Origin: Leptospira kobayashii
GTDB taxonomy: Bacteria > Spirochaetota > Leptospiria > Leptospirales > Leptospiraceae
Assembly: GCF_003114835.2 (NCBI RefSeq)
Contig: NZ_AP025028.1
Location: forward strand, 1 to 64,000
Direction: 5' to 3'
DNA: 64,000 nt
Shown here: positions 1 to 10,989 of the stretch, piece by piece
How positions within the stretch are numbered: position 1 is the first letter of the stretch
Layout: every line of letters starts with the position of its first letter
The notes under the pieces: generated by a model
Seen by the model: the letters and a program-made list of their open reading frames with translations, nothing else
What the model was told of the DNA's origin: nothing
Database searches by the model: none
Translations under genes and position numbers: made by a program

Positions 1-100
1 CCAGATTTTTTTAAATCGGAAGGGGTACTCGAATTTTCATTTGAATTCTACCTACTGAATAGAAGTATAGTACCCGGTTTGATAAAGGATTCACATTAGA
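1..100. other. dnaA upstream region
   Basis: No gene is visible here. A perfect 7-bp inverted repeat (GGGTACT at 23-29, AGTACCC at 69-75) brackets a possible weak promoter: TTGAAT at 41-46 and TATAGT at 66-71, with a 19-base spacer that is longer than ideal. A purine-rich AAAGGA at 85-90 lies about 10 bases before the dnaA start. The inverted repeat could fold in the leader RNA or bind a regulator; neither can be told from sequence alone. Confidence 0.35.
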
Positions 101-1426
101 TTGGAAGCAGTTTGGGAAGAAATTTTAGAAGAGGTATCGAAACAAATCCCTCCAAAGTATTTTAGAAACTTTATCGCACCGTTGCACTTTGTACGTTGGG
201 AAGGAAATGATCTCGTTGTATCGGCCCCTTCACAAATCATCAAAAGCCACGTAGAAGCGAAATATATCAATTTTATCGAAACAGCCGCCTATCAGGTCAA
301 AGGTGATTCTTTTCGACTCGTTTTACTCACAGATAAAGAAGAATCCACTCTTCATATGAAGAGTGTCATCGAAAATAAATTTCAAACAGACGAAACGGAG
401 CTGAATTCCGAGTATAATTTCGAAACTTATATAGTGTCTGACTGCAATAAACTCGCTTTTACCGCAGCAAAAAGCATTTCTGAAAATCCGGGAAAATACA
501 ATCCTCTCTACTTATTCGGACCTGTCGGCGTTGGGAAGACTCATTTGCTCCATGCCATCGGATCAGAAATCAAAAAGAAAGATCCCTGGAAGACGGTTCG
601 TTATGTAGACAGCATTTCTTTTCTAAATGAATTTATATTTACTGTAAGACAAAACAATAGAGACTCTCTGGAATCTTTTAAGATGAGATATCAGTCTTAT
701 AATGTCTTATTATTCGATGATATTCAGTTTTTAAACGGTGGAGCGGAAAAAACTCAGGAAGAGTTTTTTGCACTATTCAATTTTCTTTACGAAAGAAAAA
801 GACAAATAGTCATAGCATCCGACAGACCGAGTTACGAACTACCGTTACACGATAGACTCAAATCGAGATTTGTTCACGGTCTCCAGGCAGATATAAAGGA
901 ACACGACCAAACTTTACGGAAAGAACTGCTCCGGACTTACTCTGTCCAATACAATATTCCAATGTCGGAAGAGACCCTGGATTGGCTTGCAGTCAATTGT
1001 GAGGGAGATTCTCGGGCTTTGATCGGAATTATCAACGATTTGGTTTTGTACAAAAAAGCGTATCAATTCTTTCTTTTGCCGGAAGACAAGATCAGAGAGA
1101 TCGCCAACTCCAGACTGCAGACCAATCGAAAGCGCATCGGATTCAACCCCGACCAGGTTATCGATTTGATCTGCGAAAGAATGAGTGTAGCAAGAAAGGA
1201 TCTTTTAGGGAAAAGCAGAAAGGCGGATTATATTCTTCCGCGTCACCTGTCCATGTTACTTCTCCATGAGATTTTGGGGCTTCCCAAGTCACAGATCGGA
1301 AGGATTTTTTCCGCCCAACATACGACCGTCATTCACGGGATCAATAAGATCAAAGAACGGTTCAACGAAGACCAAAATCTTGCTGATTTGTATCAGTCGA
1401 TTAAGCATCAAATATCCTTTCAATAA
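101..1426 (+). CDS. dnaA: chromosomal replication initiator DnaA
   Basis: DnaA is an AAA+ ATPase that binds origin boxes, melts oriC and helps load the replicative helicase. The 441-aa product has an N-terminal domain I (about 1-80), Walker A GPVGVGKT at 140-147, Walker B around FDDIQF at 205-210, and a C-terminal helix-turn-helix domain IV. The start is TTG, preceded by AAAGGA; no upstream ATG is in frame. The DNA-recognition loop is odd: most DnaA proteins read F-G-G-R-D-H-T-T, while here residues 403-409 read F-S-A-Q-H-T-T, one residue shorter and without the Arg-Asp pair. It heads the replication cluster, 244 bp before dnaN. Identity is certain; the loop change is direct observation, its effect is inference. 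Confidence 0.98.
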   Translation: MEAVWEEILEEVSKQIPPKYFRNFIAPLHFVRWEGNDLVVSAPSQIIKSHVEAKYINFIETAAYQVKGDSFRLVLLTDKEESTLHMKSVIENKFQTDETELNSEYNFETYIVSDCNKLAFTAAKSISENPGKYNPLYLFGPVGVGKTHLLHAIGSEIKKKDPWKTVRYVDSISFLNEFIFTVRQNNRDSLESFKMRYQSYNVLLFDDIQFLNGGAEKTQEEFFALFNFLYERKRQIVIASDRPSYELPLHDRLKSRFVHGLQADIKEHDQTLRKELLRTYSVQYNIPMSEETLDWLAVNCEGDSRALIGIINDLVLYKKAYQFFLLPEDKIREIANSRLQTNRKRIGFNPDQVIDLICERMSVARKDLLGKSRKADYILPRHLSMLLLHEILGLPKSQIGRIFSAQHTTVIHGINKIKERFNEDQNLADLYQSIKHQISFQ

Positions 1427-1471
1427 TCTGTTCAAAAGCCTATTAAAGAACTGTAGATAAGTTGTTTATAA

Positions 1472-1630
1472 GACATAAAACATTTTTAGATGGAAAGAAC
1501 TGTCGAAATCAAGAGATAAGTGACATAAATATGAACGGTCTAAAAAATGATTTTATCAGACATAATCCAATAAAAATTGATGTTTAGAGGGTTTATGCAC
1601 ATACTGACAGATACAACGAAGACGACATAA
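1472..1630 (-). repeat. four TTATGTC iterons in the putative origin
   Basis: The heptamer GACATAA occurs at 1472-1478, 1522-1528, 1559-1565 and 1624-1630, always in the same orientation (TTATGTC on the minus strand). Chance would give about 0.02 copies per strand in a stretch this short. The first two copies are each preceded by AGATAAGT, so part of the unit is longer. TTATGTC shares its first five bases with the DnaA box TTATGCACA found nearby. They may be alternative DnaA sites or sites for another origin-binding protein. Confidence 0.6.
1593..1601 (+). promoter_or_regulatory. DnaA box TTATGCACA
   Basis: This is an exact match to the general bacterial DnaA-box pattern TTATNCACA, on the plus strand just before the dnaN promoter and the AT-rich stretch. 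It is the only perfect box I found in the gap. Confidence 0.65.
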
Positions 1631-1631
1631 T
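1604..1631 (+). promoter_or_regulatory. putative dnaN promoter
   Basis: A -35-like CTGACA (1604-1609) is separated by 16 bases from a -10-like CATAAT (1626-1631), each 5 of 6 to the sigma-70 consensus. The fourth TTATGTC repeat (1624-1630) overlaps the -10, and the DnaA box lies just upstream, so DnaA binding could repress dnaN. A GAGGA ribosome binding site follows at about 1660. Confidence 0.5.
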
Positions 1632-1670
1632 ATATTTAATAAATTATATATATAAGAAAAGAGGAAGAAA

Positions 1671-2789
1671 ATGAAATTCACTGTCAATACTACAGACTTT
1701 CTAAAAGCAATCAACTCCGTAGATGGTGTAATCTCCGTTCGAGAAATTAAGTCCGCTCTATCCAATTTGAAAATCCAGGCGGAAGACAATATCGTTTATC
1801 TCTCAGCAACAGATTTGGAAATTGCAATCAAAACTTCGGTTGCATCCGTAGTAGGACAAAAGGGAAACGCATCGCTTCCCGCAAAACAACTGTCAAATAT
1901 ATTCAAAAATTTGAATTTCGATTCGACTTTGCTTTCAACAAGTGATAACAATGATTCGTCGGAAACTTCGATTACGGATGCTTCCGGAAAGATGGATACG
2001 AAATTCAAAGTCAACGGAATTGATTCGGAAGACATCAAAACGATTCCGGTTGTGAATGAATCCAATGTCGTTGAGTTTCCTTGCCAGACGATTCGTGAAA
2101 TGTTTCGCAAAACTTCTTACGCCATGGCGATCGAAGAAACACGTTTCGTATTCAACGGTTTATTTTTAAAACCAGAAGATACCGACTTAGTTGTAGTCGG
2201 AACGGACGGAAGAAGACTTTCTAAAATCGTACGTAAGTTTCCAAAACAATTTCCATTTAAAAACGGAGCGATCATTCCTCATAAAGCGGTTCGCGAAATG
2301 TTAAAGATGATGGAAGGAAAAGAAACTGCAAAGATAGGTTTTATCGACGAACAAATTTATGTGTCTTCGGGAAACATCGAATTGTTATTCAAACTCATTG
2401 ATGGTAACTTCCCTGATTACGAACAAGTGATCCCGAAACAGGCGGCAGAATCGGTTCGGATTGCAAAAACAGATTTTCTTACTTTTCTGAAACAAGCTTT
2501 GATCTCTGCGGAAGAACCGTCCAAACAAGTTCGGTTGAGTTTTTCCAAAGGAAACGTTAACATCAGTTCTTCTAACCCAGGTACAATGATGTTTGATCAC
2601 AATATGCCTGTCGAATACAGCGGAGAACCTGTCACGATCGCTTTCAAGGGAGATTATTTGAATGATGTAGTCAAAGCGGTGGATGATCCGGAAGTGATCT
2701 TTGAATTTTCGTCTTCCAGTGCTCCTGTATTGTTTAAGGATCCGTCTGATAGCGATTTCGTATCAGTAATTATGCCGATGAAGCTTTAA
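1671..2789 (+). CDS. dnaN: DNA polymerase III beta clamp
   Basis: The sliding clamp encircles DNA and tethers polymerase III and other partners. The 372-aa length and the three-fold repeated architecture are typical, and the C-terminal end VSVIMPMKL is the family's usual clamp terminus. It starts at ATG after AGAGGAAGAAA. Its TAA stop overlaps the recF ATG by one base (TAATG), which suggests translational coupling. Part of the dnaA-dnaN-recF-DUF721-gyrB cluster. Confidence 0.97.
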   Translation: MKFTVNTTDFLKAINSVDGVISVREIKSALSNLKIQAEDNIVYLSATDLEIAIKTSVASVVGQKGNASLPAKQLSNIFKNLNFDSTLLSTSDNNDSSETSITDASGKMDTKFKVNGIDSEDIKTIPVVNESNVVEFPCQTIREMFRKTSYAMAIEETRFVFNGLFLKPEDTDLVVVGTDGRRLSKIVRKFPKQFPFKNGAIIPHKAVREMLKMMEGKETAKIGFIDEQIYVSSGNIELLFKLIDGNFPDYEQVIPKQAAESVRIAKTDFLTFLKQALISAEEPSKQVRLSFSKGNVNISSSNPGTMMFDHNMPVEYSGEPVTIAFKGDYLNDVVKAVDDPEVIFEFSSSSAPVLFKDPSDSDFVSVIMPMKL

Positions 2790-3888
2790 TGTATCTTAGG
2801 CGAATTGCACTTCAAAATTTTCGTAATCACGAACAAACTACCCTAGATTTTAAATCCCGTCTTATCTTCTTTATCGGAAACAATGGAGAAGGTAAGACAA
2901 ACCTGCTCGAATCCATTTCCCTTTTATCCTATTTGAAAAGTTTCAGAGAAACCGATGAAAATCAGTTATTGAAATGGGATTCTCCTTTTACTTTTGTAAG
3001 AGCGGAATTTGAAGCAGGAGGAGAAGATTTTGTATTTGAATACGGAATCGAAAAGGGTCAATTCAAGCGTAAAAAAATAAAAATAAACGGTGAAGTGATT
3101 AAAAAGGTTTCCGATTCCGTCGGATACTTTCGTTCCGTGATACTCAGCCCACCCGACATTCAGATTATAGAATCGGGAAATGTAGAAAGAAGAAGATTCT
3201 TGGATTCTTTTATTTCTTCTACAAACAAAAGTTATTTGCATCATCTGATCGAATACAATCGACTTCTGAAACAAAGAAATCATACTTTAAAAAAGGAAAC
3301 TGCTACCGACAAGGAAATTGAAATTTGGAACGAGCCTTTGATCGAAAGGGATTCGGAAATTCGTAAAATACGATCTCTTACAATTTCCAGACTGAACTTA
3401 TTTTTTGAAAAAAATTTGAATTTGCTCAGCCAGGGTAAAGATCCGTTTCATATCACTTACAAACCGAATGTTCTGTCGGAAGAAAATCATAGAGAAAGAT
3501 TGGTCGGGAATCTTAGAAAGGATAGAGCTATCGGTTATACCAGCTGCGGAAGTCATAGAGATGATATTCCCATCGGCTTTGATGATAAAGACCTCAGTTC
3601 TTTCGGGTCTCAAGGCCAAAAAAGAAGTGCCGTTATCGCTCTCAAGACAGCTTCTTTTCAAATGATTTTGGAAGATACGGGGGAAGCTCCCGTTCTTTTG
3701 ATTGATGACATTATACGGGAGTTAGATGTCAAAAGACGCGAGTATTTTCTGAATCTGATTTTAGAATGCGGACAGGCGTTTTTCACCACTACGGATTTGG
3801 AAGGAATCAAAGAATATGTGGGAAACCTGGAGATTGACAAAGAAATTTTTGTGATCCAAAATGGAAAAGTATCCCAAGGTTTTGAAAA

Positions 3889-3892
<4 letters not shown>
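2789..3892 (+). CDS. recF: DNA replication and repair protein RecF
   Basis: RecF is an SMC-like ATPase that helps load RecA at single-strand gaps. The 367-aa protein opens with the family's YLRRIALQNFRNH, has Walker A GNNGEGKT at residues 30-37, and near the C-terminus has the ABC-type GSQGQ signature followed by the Walker B region LLIDDI. It overlaps dnaN by one base and the next gene by four (ATGA), so the three are probably cotranslated. Confidence 0.97.
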
Positions 3893-6209
<2,317 letters not shown>

Positions 6210-6228
6210 TTAAATACGGAATATTAAA

Positions 6229-8751
6229 ATGACCGAAACAAACGGCCAAGAAAACGAATCTACAAAAACTTTAGCCTTAAACCTATCAGGAAGACCCGAC
6301 GTAGCCGGAGCATTGAAAGCAGGGGTGAGAGTCATTCCTGTTGAGATTGAAGACCAAATGAAAGAAGCTTATCTTGATTATGCGATGAGCGTAATCGTAG
6401 GTAGAGCTCTGCCTGATGTAAGAGACGGATTAAAACCGGTTCATAGAAGGATTCTTCATGCTATGAACGAACGTGCCTGGAGAAGTGACAGGCCTTATGT
6501 AAAATCCGCGAAAATTGTCGGGGAAGTAATCGGTAACTTTCACCCTCACGGTGATGCACCTGTTTATGAAACTATGGTTCGTATGGTGCAAAAATTTTCC
6601 ATGCGGGAACCGCTGGTGGACGGTCAAGGAAACTACGGATCTGTCGACGGTGACAACGCGGCACACTATCGTTATACGGAAGCACGTCTTACTAAGCTTG
6701 CGGAAGAGTTACTCAAGGACATCGAAAAGAATACTGTCGAGTTTTCACCAAACTTTGATGATACGAGACAGCAACCCGATGTATTACCTGCCAATTTTCC
6801 GAATATTCTAGTCAATGGATCCACCGGTATTGCCGTTGGAATGGCGACCAATATTCCTCCGCATAACTTGAAAGAGTCTCTCAATGCTGTGATCGCTCTT
6901 ATTCAAAATCCGGATATTTCTCTCTATGAATTGATGAAGATTTTACCTGGGCCGGATTTCCCTACAGGTGGAACGATCATTGGTGGAGAAGGATTATATC
7001 AGGCATATTCTACTGGACGCGGTTCGATTCGAATCCGTTCCAAAGTGGATATCATTGAAAACGCAAAAGGCCGTGAAATCATTGTTATTAGTGAAATTCC
7101 TTATCAGGTAAATAAAAAACATTTATTGGAAAAAATCGGTGATCTTGTAAATGAAAAGATCATCGAGGGAATTACGGAAATCTTAGACCTTTCCGATAGG
7201 AAAGGTATCCGGGTTGAACTTCATATTAAAAAGGATTTCAACGCCCAAGTCATTCTAAATCAACTGTTCAAACTCACTCAATTGCAGGTCAGTTTCGGAA
7301 TCACAATGCTTGCGATTCTCGACAAACGCCCTAAGATTTTTTCGCTGAAGGAGATTTTACAGTCATACGCAACGCACCGTAACCAAGTCGTTGTTAGAAG
7401 AACGCAATTCGATTTGGATAAAGCTCAAAAAAGAGCTCATATCTTGGAGGGATTGAGAATTGCCCTCGATAATATCGATGAGGTAATCAAAATCATTCGT
7501 GCTTCGAAAGATCCTAGAGAAGCACAGGCAAAGTTGATGAGTACTTTCGGTTTGTCCGAAGTCCAATCGGATGCGATCCTTGAAATGCGTTTGCAAAGAC
7601 TTACTTCTTTGGAAGTTCAAAAAATCATCGATGAATTGGAACAGGTCCGTCTGATCATTTTGGACTTGGAGGATATTTTAGCGAAACCTGAGAGAGTAAA
7701 ACAAATCATTTGTGACGAATTATCCAAAGTATCCGAATCTTTCGGTTCAGGTCGCACAACGGAAATTAGTTTGGAGTCTCTCGAATCTTCTACGTTCAAT
7801 GCGGAAGACTTGATCGCGGACGAAGAAGTAGTCGTTCAAATTTCGGAAGATATGTTTATCAAACGATTGCCTATGGATACTTTCCGTCGTCAAAAACGAG
7901 GAGGAAAGGGTATTCAAGGAATTTCTTCCAAGAGAGAAGACTTCGTTAAAAAACTAAGCACCGCAATGACTCATGACAATCTAATGCTCTTTTCCAACAA
8001 AGGCCGGGCTTTCCTCATGAAAGTTTACGAGTTGCCGATCGGAACGAAAGAAGCACGGGGAAAATCTCTAAAGGCAATTATCAATTTAACGGAAGACGAG
8101 ATCATTACTTCCTTATTCGCATTCAGAGATTTTGACGAATCGTATCTCCTCATGGTTACCAGAGACGGATTTGTAAAAAAAATCCAATTGGATGAGTTTT
8201 CAAACGCTAAAAAATCAGGTTTGATTGCCATCGGACTCCGTGAAGGTGATGAGCTCATCGATGTGCTTTCCAATCCTGAAAACTACGATGTATTCATCGC
8301 AAGTAAAGATGGTCTTGCTATTCGTATGAATCTCAATGAACTACGATCGCAAGGAAGAACTGCTTCCGGTGTGACGGCAATGCGACTGGATGAAAAAGAT
8401 CAAATTGCAGGTATTACGAAAGTAGAACCTAACACTCATTTGTTCTGTATATCTGAAAATGGTTTTGGTAAGAGAACCGATTTCGAAGAATTTTCAACGA
8501 AAGGTCGCGGCGGAAAAGGTATGACCTATCTGAAAATCGGAGAAAAGAACGGCCGCTCCGTCGGTATTGCAACAATTCGGGAAGAGGATGAGCTATTGAT
8601 CATCACTCAATCTGGAATGGCGATTCGAGTGGAAGCTAAAGGCATTTCAATGGTCGGACGAACCGCAATGGGTGTCAAAGTAGTAAACACGAAAGATGAA
8701 GATTTTGTAAAAGACTTTGCTATTGTAAGGGATACGGAAGAGACCGTTTAA
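6229..8751 (+). CDS. gyrA: DNA gyrase subunit A
   Basis: GyrA cuts and rejoins DNA through a catalytic tyrosine (Y149 in RYTEARL) and wraps DNA with its C-terminal beta-pinwheel. The GyrA box QKRGGKG is at 555-561, so this is gyrase and not topoisomerase IV. The 840-aa protein has roughly 30 extra residues before the usual start of homology. In the quinolone-binding region the E. coli Ser83 position is Ala110 (GDAPVYE), Ala84 is Pro111, and Asp87 is Glu114. It is followed after two bases by the dihydrouridine synthase gene. Confidence 0.97.
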   Translation: MTETNGQENESTKTLALNLSGRPDVAGALKAGVRVIPVEIEDQMKEAYLDYAMSVIVGRALPDVRDGLKPVHRRILHAMNERAWRSDRPYVKSAKIVGEVIGNFHPHGDAPVYETMVRMVQKFSMREPLVDGQGNYGSVDGDNAAHYRYTEARLTKLAEELLKDIEKNTVEFSPNFDDTRQQPDVLPANFPNILVNGSTGIAVGMATNIPPHNLKESLNAVIALIQNPDISLYELMKILPGPDFPTGGTIIGGEGLYQAYSTGRGSIRIRSKVDIIENAKGREIIVISEIPYQVNKKHLLEKIGDLVNEKIIEGITEILDLSDRKGIRVELHIKKDFNAQVILNQLFKLTQLQVSFGITMLAILDKRPKIFSLKEILQSYATHRNQVVVRRTQFDLDKAQKRAHILEGLRIALDNIDEVIKIIRASKDPREAQAKLMSTFGLSEVQSDAILEMRLQRLTSLEVQKIIDELEQVRLIILDLEDILAKPERVKQIICDELSKVSESFGSGRTTEISLESLESSTFNAEDLIADEEVVVQISEDMFIKRLPMDTFRRQKRGGKGIQGISSKREDFVKKLSTAMTHDNLMLFSNKGRAFLMKVYELPIGTKEARGKSLKAIINLTEDEIITSLFAFRDFDESYLLMVTRDGFVKKIQLDEFSNAKKSGLIAIGLREGDELIDVLSNPENYDVFIASKDGLAIRMNLNELRSQGRTASGVTAMRLDEKDQIAGITKVEPNTHLFCISENGFGKRTDFEEFSTKGRGGKGMTYLKIGEKNGRSVGIATIREEDELLIITQSGMAIRVEAKGISMVGRTAMGVKVVNTKDEDFVKDFAIVRDTEETV

Positions 8752-8753
8752 TT

Positions 8754-9770
8754 ATGGTTAAAGTAGGAAATGTGGAGATTAAAGGAGATGTGACTTTGTC
8801 TCCTATGGCAGGGATATCCGATAGTCCCTACCGACGTATCGCCAGACGATATGGCTCCGCATTCTCCTATACTGAATTCGTATCTACAGAGCAGATCCTA
8901 CTTGGAAATCAAAAATCAATCGATATGTTTCGATTCAAGGAAATCGAAAGACCTATTTCCTTTCAGATCTTCGGATCTGATTTGAATACCGTTGTAGAAG
9001 CTGCAAAACGAATTGAACCTTTAGGGCCCGATATCATTGATCTGAATATGGGGTGCTCCGTTTCCAAAGTGTCTCATCACGGATCAGGGGCAGGGCTCTT
9101 GCGCAATCTTCCTTTGGCCGGCCAAATGATCGAAGGAATCCGAAAATCAGTCTCCGTTCCCGTTACCGCCAAAATTCGGTTAGGTTGGGACGAAGAAAAT
9201 CTGAATTATAAAGAATCCGTTCATATACTGCAAGAATCAGGTGTCTCGGCAATTTCCGTTCACGGAAGAACAAAATCCATGGCGTATACCGGAAAAGCGG
9301 ATTGGGAATCCATTGGTGATATTAAGTCTTTTGCAAAGGTGCCGATCTTTGGTAATGGAGATGTTGCGAGTTACGGAGAAGCCAAAGAAAAAATCAGAAA
9401 ATATAAAGTGGATCTTGTTTTGATCGGGAGAAAAGCCATCGGGAACCCCTGGATTTTTTCAGAGAGAGACAAATCATCCGTTTCTTTTGCAGAAATCAAA
9501 AAAGTTGTCATTGAACATTTGTTAACTATGCTTGATTTTTATCCTAGCGATGATGACTACGGTCTTATTTTATTCCGTAAACATTTCGCAAAATATGTGG
9601 AAGGGACAAACTTTCCAAAAGATTTGAAAAGCCAAATGTTACAGACAAATTCTCTCAACATGTTTTTGCAATTATTCTCGAATTACGAGCAAACGGAAAC
9701 AAATACCAAATTGGAAACAATTGAACTGAATGATAGCCTCAATTGCGAAACCTACTTGGTCGATGTATAA
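8754..9770 (+). CDS. dus: tRNA-dihydrouridine synthase
   Basis: Dus enzymes use FMN and NADPH to reduce uridines in the tRNA D-loop. The 338-aa protein shows the TIM-barrel start LSPMAGISDSPYRR, the active-site block NMGCSV with catalytic Cys101, TAKIRLGWDEE, VHGRT and the C-terminal FGNGDV and LIGRKAIGNPWIF. It resembles the DusB-type clade, though the Cys motif GCSVSKVSHHGSGAGLL is more divergent than the usual GCPV. The ATG is two bases after the gyrA stop, so it rides on the gyrase transcript. Confidence 0.93.
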   Translation: MVKVGNVEIKGDVTLSPMAGISDSPYRRIARRYGSAFSYTEFVSTEQILLGNQKSIDMFRFKEIERPISFQIFGSDLNTVVEAAKRIEPLGPDIIDLNMGCSVSKVSHHGSGAGLLRNLPLAGQMIEGIRKSVSVPVTAKIRLGWDEENLNYKESVHILQESGVSAISVHGRTKSMAYTGKADWESIGDIKSFAKVPIFGNGDVASYGEAKEKIRKYKVDLVLIGRKAIGNPWIFSERDKSSVSFAEIKKVVIEHLLTMLDFYPSDDDYGLILFRKHFAKYVEGTNFPKDLKSQMLQTNSLNMFLQLFSNYEQTETNTKLETIELNDSLNCETYLVDV

Positions 9771-9785
9771 AAAAGGAACTTATTA

Positions 9786-10169
9786 ATGGCAGATTCTCAA
9801 AAATCAATTTTTTCCGATTCGTACTCTATGTATGGCGGAGTAAAACAAAAAAGAAAAAAAGCCAGAGTAAAACTGGACATTGCTTGTGAAATCGGTTTAT
9901 CGAATGGAAAAGGAACTCCAGTTACCGCTCAACTGACTGATCTCGGAACAGGTGGCTTGTCATTGCAAACGACTTCTTTGTTTTATGAGGGGGATGTGGT
10001 GACGATTAGTTTTATGTTGAACAAGGTGAAAACATTTATCCAAGGTACTGTCAAACGAATTGCCGGAAAGACTACAACGGTTATTTTTTCGGAGCTTCCG
10101 CCGGATGTTCATGCAAGAGTGCAGGAGTTCATTCATAAACATTACTTTGATCCTAAGGCAAAACTTTAA
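9786..10169 (+). CDS. PilZ domain protein
   Basis: PilZ domains bind cyclic di-GMP and pass the signal to partner proteins. In this 127-aa single-domain protein the first motif RxxxR is intact (R23, R27), and the second reads D52-L-G-T-G-G57, where the usual serine or alanine of DxSxxG is glycine. That is a mild departure, so binding is plausible but not assured. It follows dus by 15 bases with AAAGGAAC as ribosome binding site and ends the replication-side operon. Confidence 0.85.
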   Translation: MADSQKSIFSDSYSMYGGVKQKRKKARVKLDIACEIGLSNGKGTPVTAQLTDLGTGGLSLQTTSLFYEGDVVTISFMLNKVKTFIQGTVKRIAGKTTTVIFSELPPDVHARVQEFIHKHYFDPKAKL

Positions 10170-10203
10170 ATCAAAGGATAGAAAACTCTCCAGGCATAAA
10201 AAA

Positions 10204-10233
10204 AACCTCCTCAGCGTTTCCACAAAGGAGGTT
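10204..10233 (-). terminator. terminator of lipL21
   Basis: A perfect 8-bp stem, AACCTCCT (10204-10211) with AGGAGGTT (10226-10233), encloses a 14-base loop. On the minus strand it is followed by a run of T (plus-strand A tract at 10198-10205), which is the intrinsic-terminator form for lipL21. It may also stall transcription from the PilZ side, but there is no T tract in that direction. Confidence 0.85.
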
Positions 10234-10259
10234 CGGAATTCTAAAGTAAGTAAGCTAAA

Positions 10260-10838
10260 TTATTGAACTTCTTTCGCTTTAGTTTCTAGTGCTTTTTGAC
10301 CGCCGGCATATCTCATATAACCAACGCAATCACACTCTTCCCAAGATTCTTGTTCACCGACTTCAGCGCAAGCACCTGTGTCTTTGTTAAGTGAACAACA
10401 GTCATAAATTCCTAAACCACTGATTTTACCTTTTGATTCGGAAACGATAACCGAACCGGTAGATTGACCGTCAGAAACACCGGAAGCTTGTTCCAAGTAT
10501 TCACCAAGGATCTTTTTCAAACCATCGCCTGCTACTTGTAGGCGAGCCGCTTCACGGCAAGTTGACTTCTTCATTGCAATTGATTTTTCATTGATTGCTT
10601 TTGCGGAAGCGCGAGCGGAAAATTTCATGTACAGATATTCGAATTCTTTCTCTTTACCTTTGCAGTATTCAGCAGGACTTTTGCCTTCTTTCCCAGCTGC
10701 GGCATCCGGAGCGCAAGCCCAGCCTTCAAAAATCCAACCGTTCTTTCCAACAGTTGTGGCATCTCTTCTGGAATCCCCACCACCACATGATACTATGAAG
10801 GCTACTAGAGAAGCCATTACGATAAGCGATTTCTTCAT
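10260..10838 (-). CDS. lipL21: LipL21-like outer membrane lipoprotein
   Basis: A 192-aa lipoprotein. The signal peptide MKKSLIVMASLVAFIVSC puts the lipidated Cys at 18. The mature part shares with my memory of L. interrogans LipL21 the blocks DATTVG, FEGW, YMKFS-RASAKA, TCREA-RLQ, ASGVSDG, SVIVS and WEEC-CV. LipL21 is an abundant surface lipoprotein reported to bind peptidoglycan and impair neutrophil myeloperoxidase. The ATG at 10838 is chosen over a longer frame because it has a strong AAGGAG (10850-10855), an exact promoter just upstream, and the signal peptide. Function in this organism is inferred from the family. Confidence 0.9.
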   Translation of the reverse strand: MKKSLIVMASLVAFIVSCGGGDSRRDATTVGKNGWIFEGWACAPDAAAGKEGKSPAEYCKGKEKEFEYLYMKFSARASAKAINEKSIAMKKSTCREAARLQVAGDGLKKILGEYLEQASGVSDGQSTGSVIVSESKGKISGLGIYDCCSLNKDTGACAEVGEQESWEECDCVGYMRYAGGQKALETKAKEVQ

Positions 10839-10863
10839 AAAGAATCTAACTCCTTTCCGATAG

Positions 10864-10892
10864 ATTAGATAGGTTGGAAATCTGATTGTCAA
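10864..10892 (-). promoter_or_regulatory. lipL21 promoter
   Basis: On the minus strand, TTGACA (10887-10892) and TCTAAT (10864-10869) are separated by exactly 17 bases, close to the ideal sigma-70 promoter. The expected transcript start near 10857 leaves a leader of about 19 bases with the AAGGAG site. This fits strong expression of an abundant lipoprotein. Confidence 0.75.
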
Positions 10893-10950
10893 TCTTTTCT
10901 CTACGAATAGATTCAGAGAGAATTGGGAAATATTAAAATTAGTGAAAAAA

Positions 10951-10967
10951 ACTAGAATTATTCTAAT
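10951..10967. promoter_or_regulatory. Fur/PerR-like operator
   Basis: The palindrome TAGAAT-T-ATTCTA (10953-10965) fits the 7-1-7 layout of Fur-family boxes, for example the B. subtilis PerR pattern TTATAATNATTATAA with two symmetric changes. The 17 bases 10951-10967 match those before sodB (27761-27777) at 16 positions; only the central base differs. Its right half contains TCTAAT, a possible -10 for the gene starting at 10990. Which regulator binds is inference. Confidence 0.55.
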
Positions 10968-10989
10968 CAATATATTTCGTTATCATAGA

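Larger units (their letters stand above)
1427..1670. other. oriC: probable oriC, dnaA-dnaN intergenic region
   Basis: This 244-bp AT-rich gap lies where bacterial origins often sit. It contains four copies of GACATAA (TTATGTC on the other strand), one canonical DnaA box TTATGCACA (1593-1601), a near-match TTATCTACA on the minus strand (1452-1460), and an almost pure A/T stretch at about 1626-1656 that could be the unwinding element. The last parts also carry the dnaN promoter and ribosome binding site. Assignment as oriC rests on position and box content; no replication data are available. Confidence 0.75.

Noticed and set aside
10942..10989. GTG start for the VWA-like gene
   Set aside because: It precedes the palindromic operator and possible -10 and would put 16 residues before a clean signal peptide.
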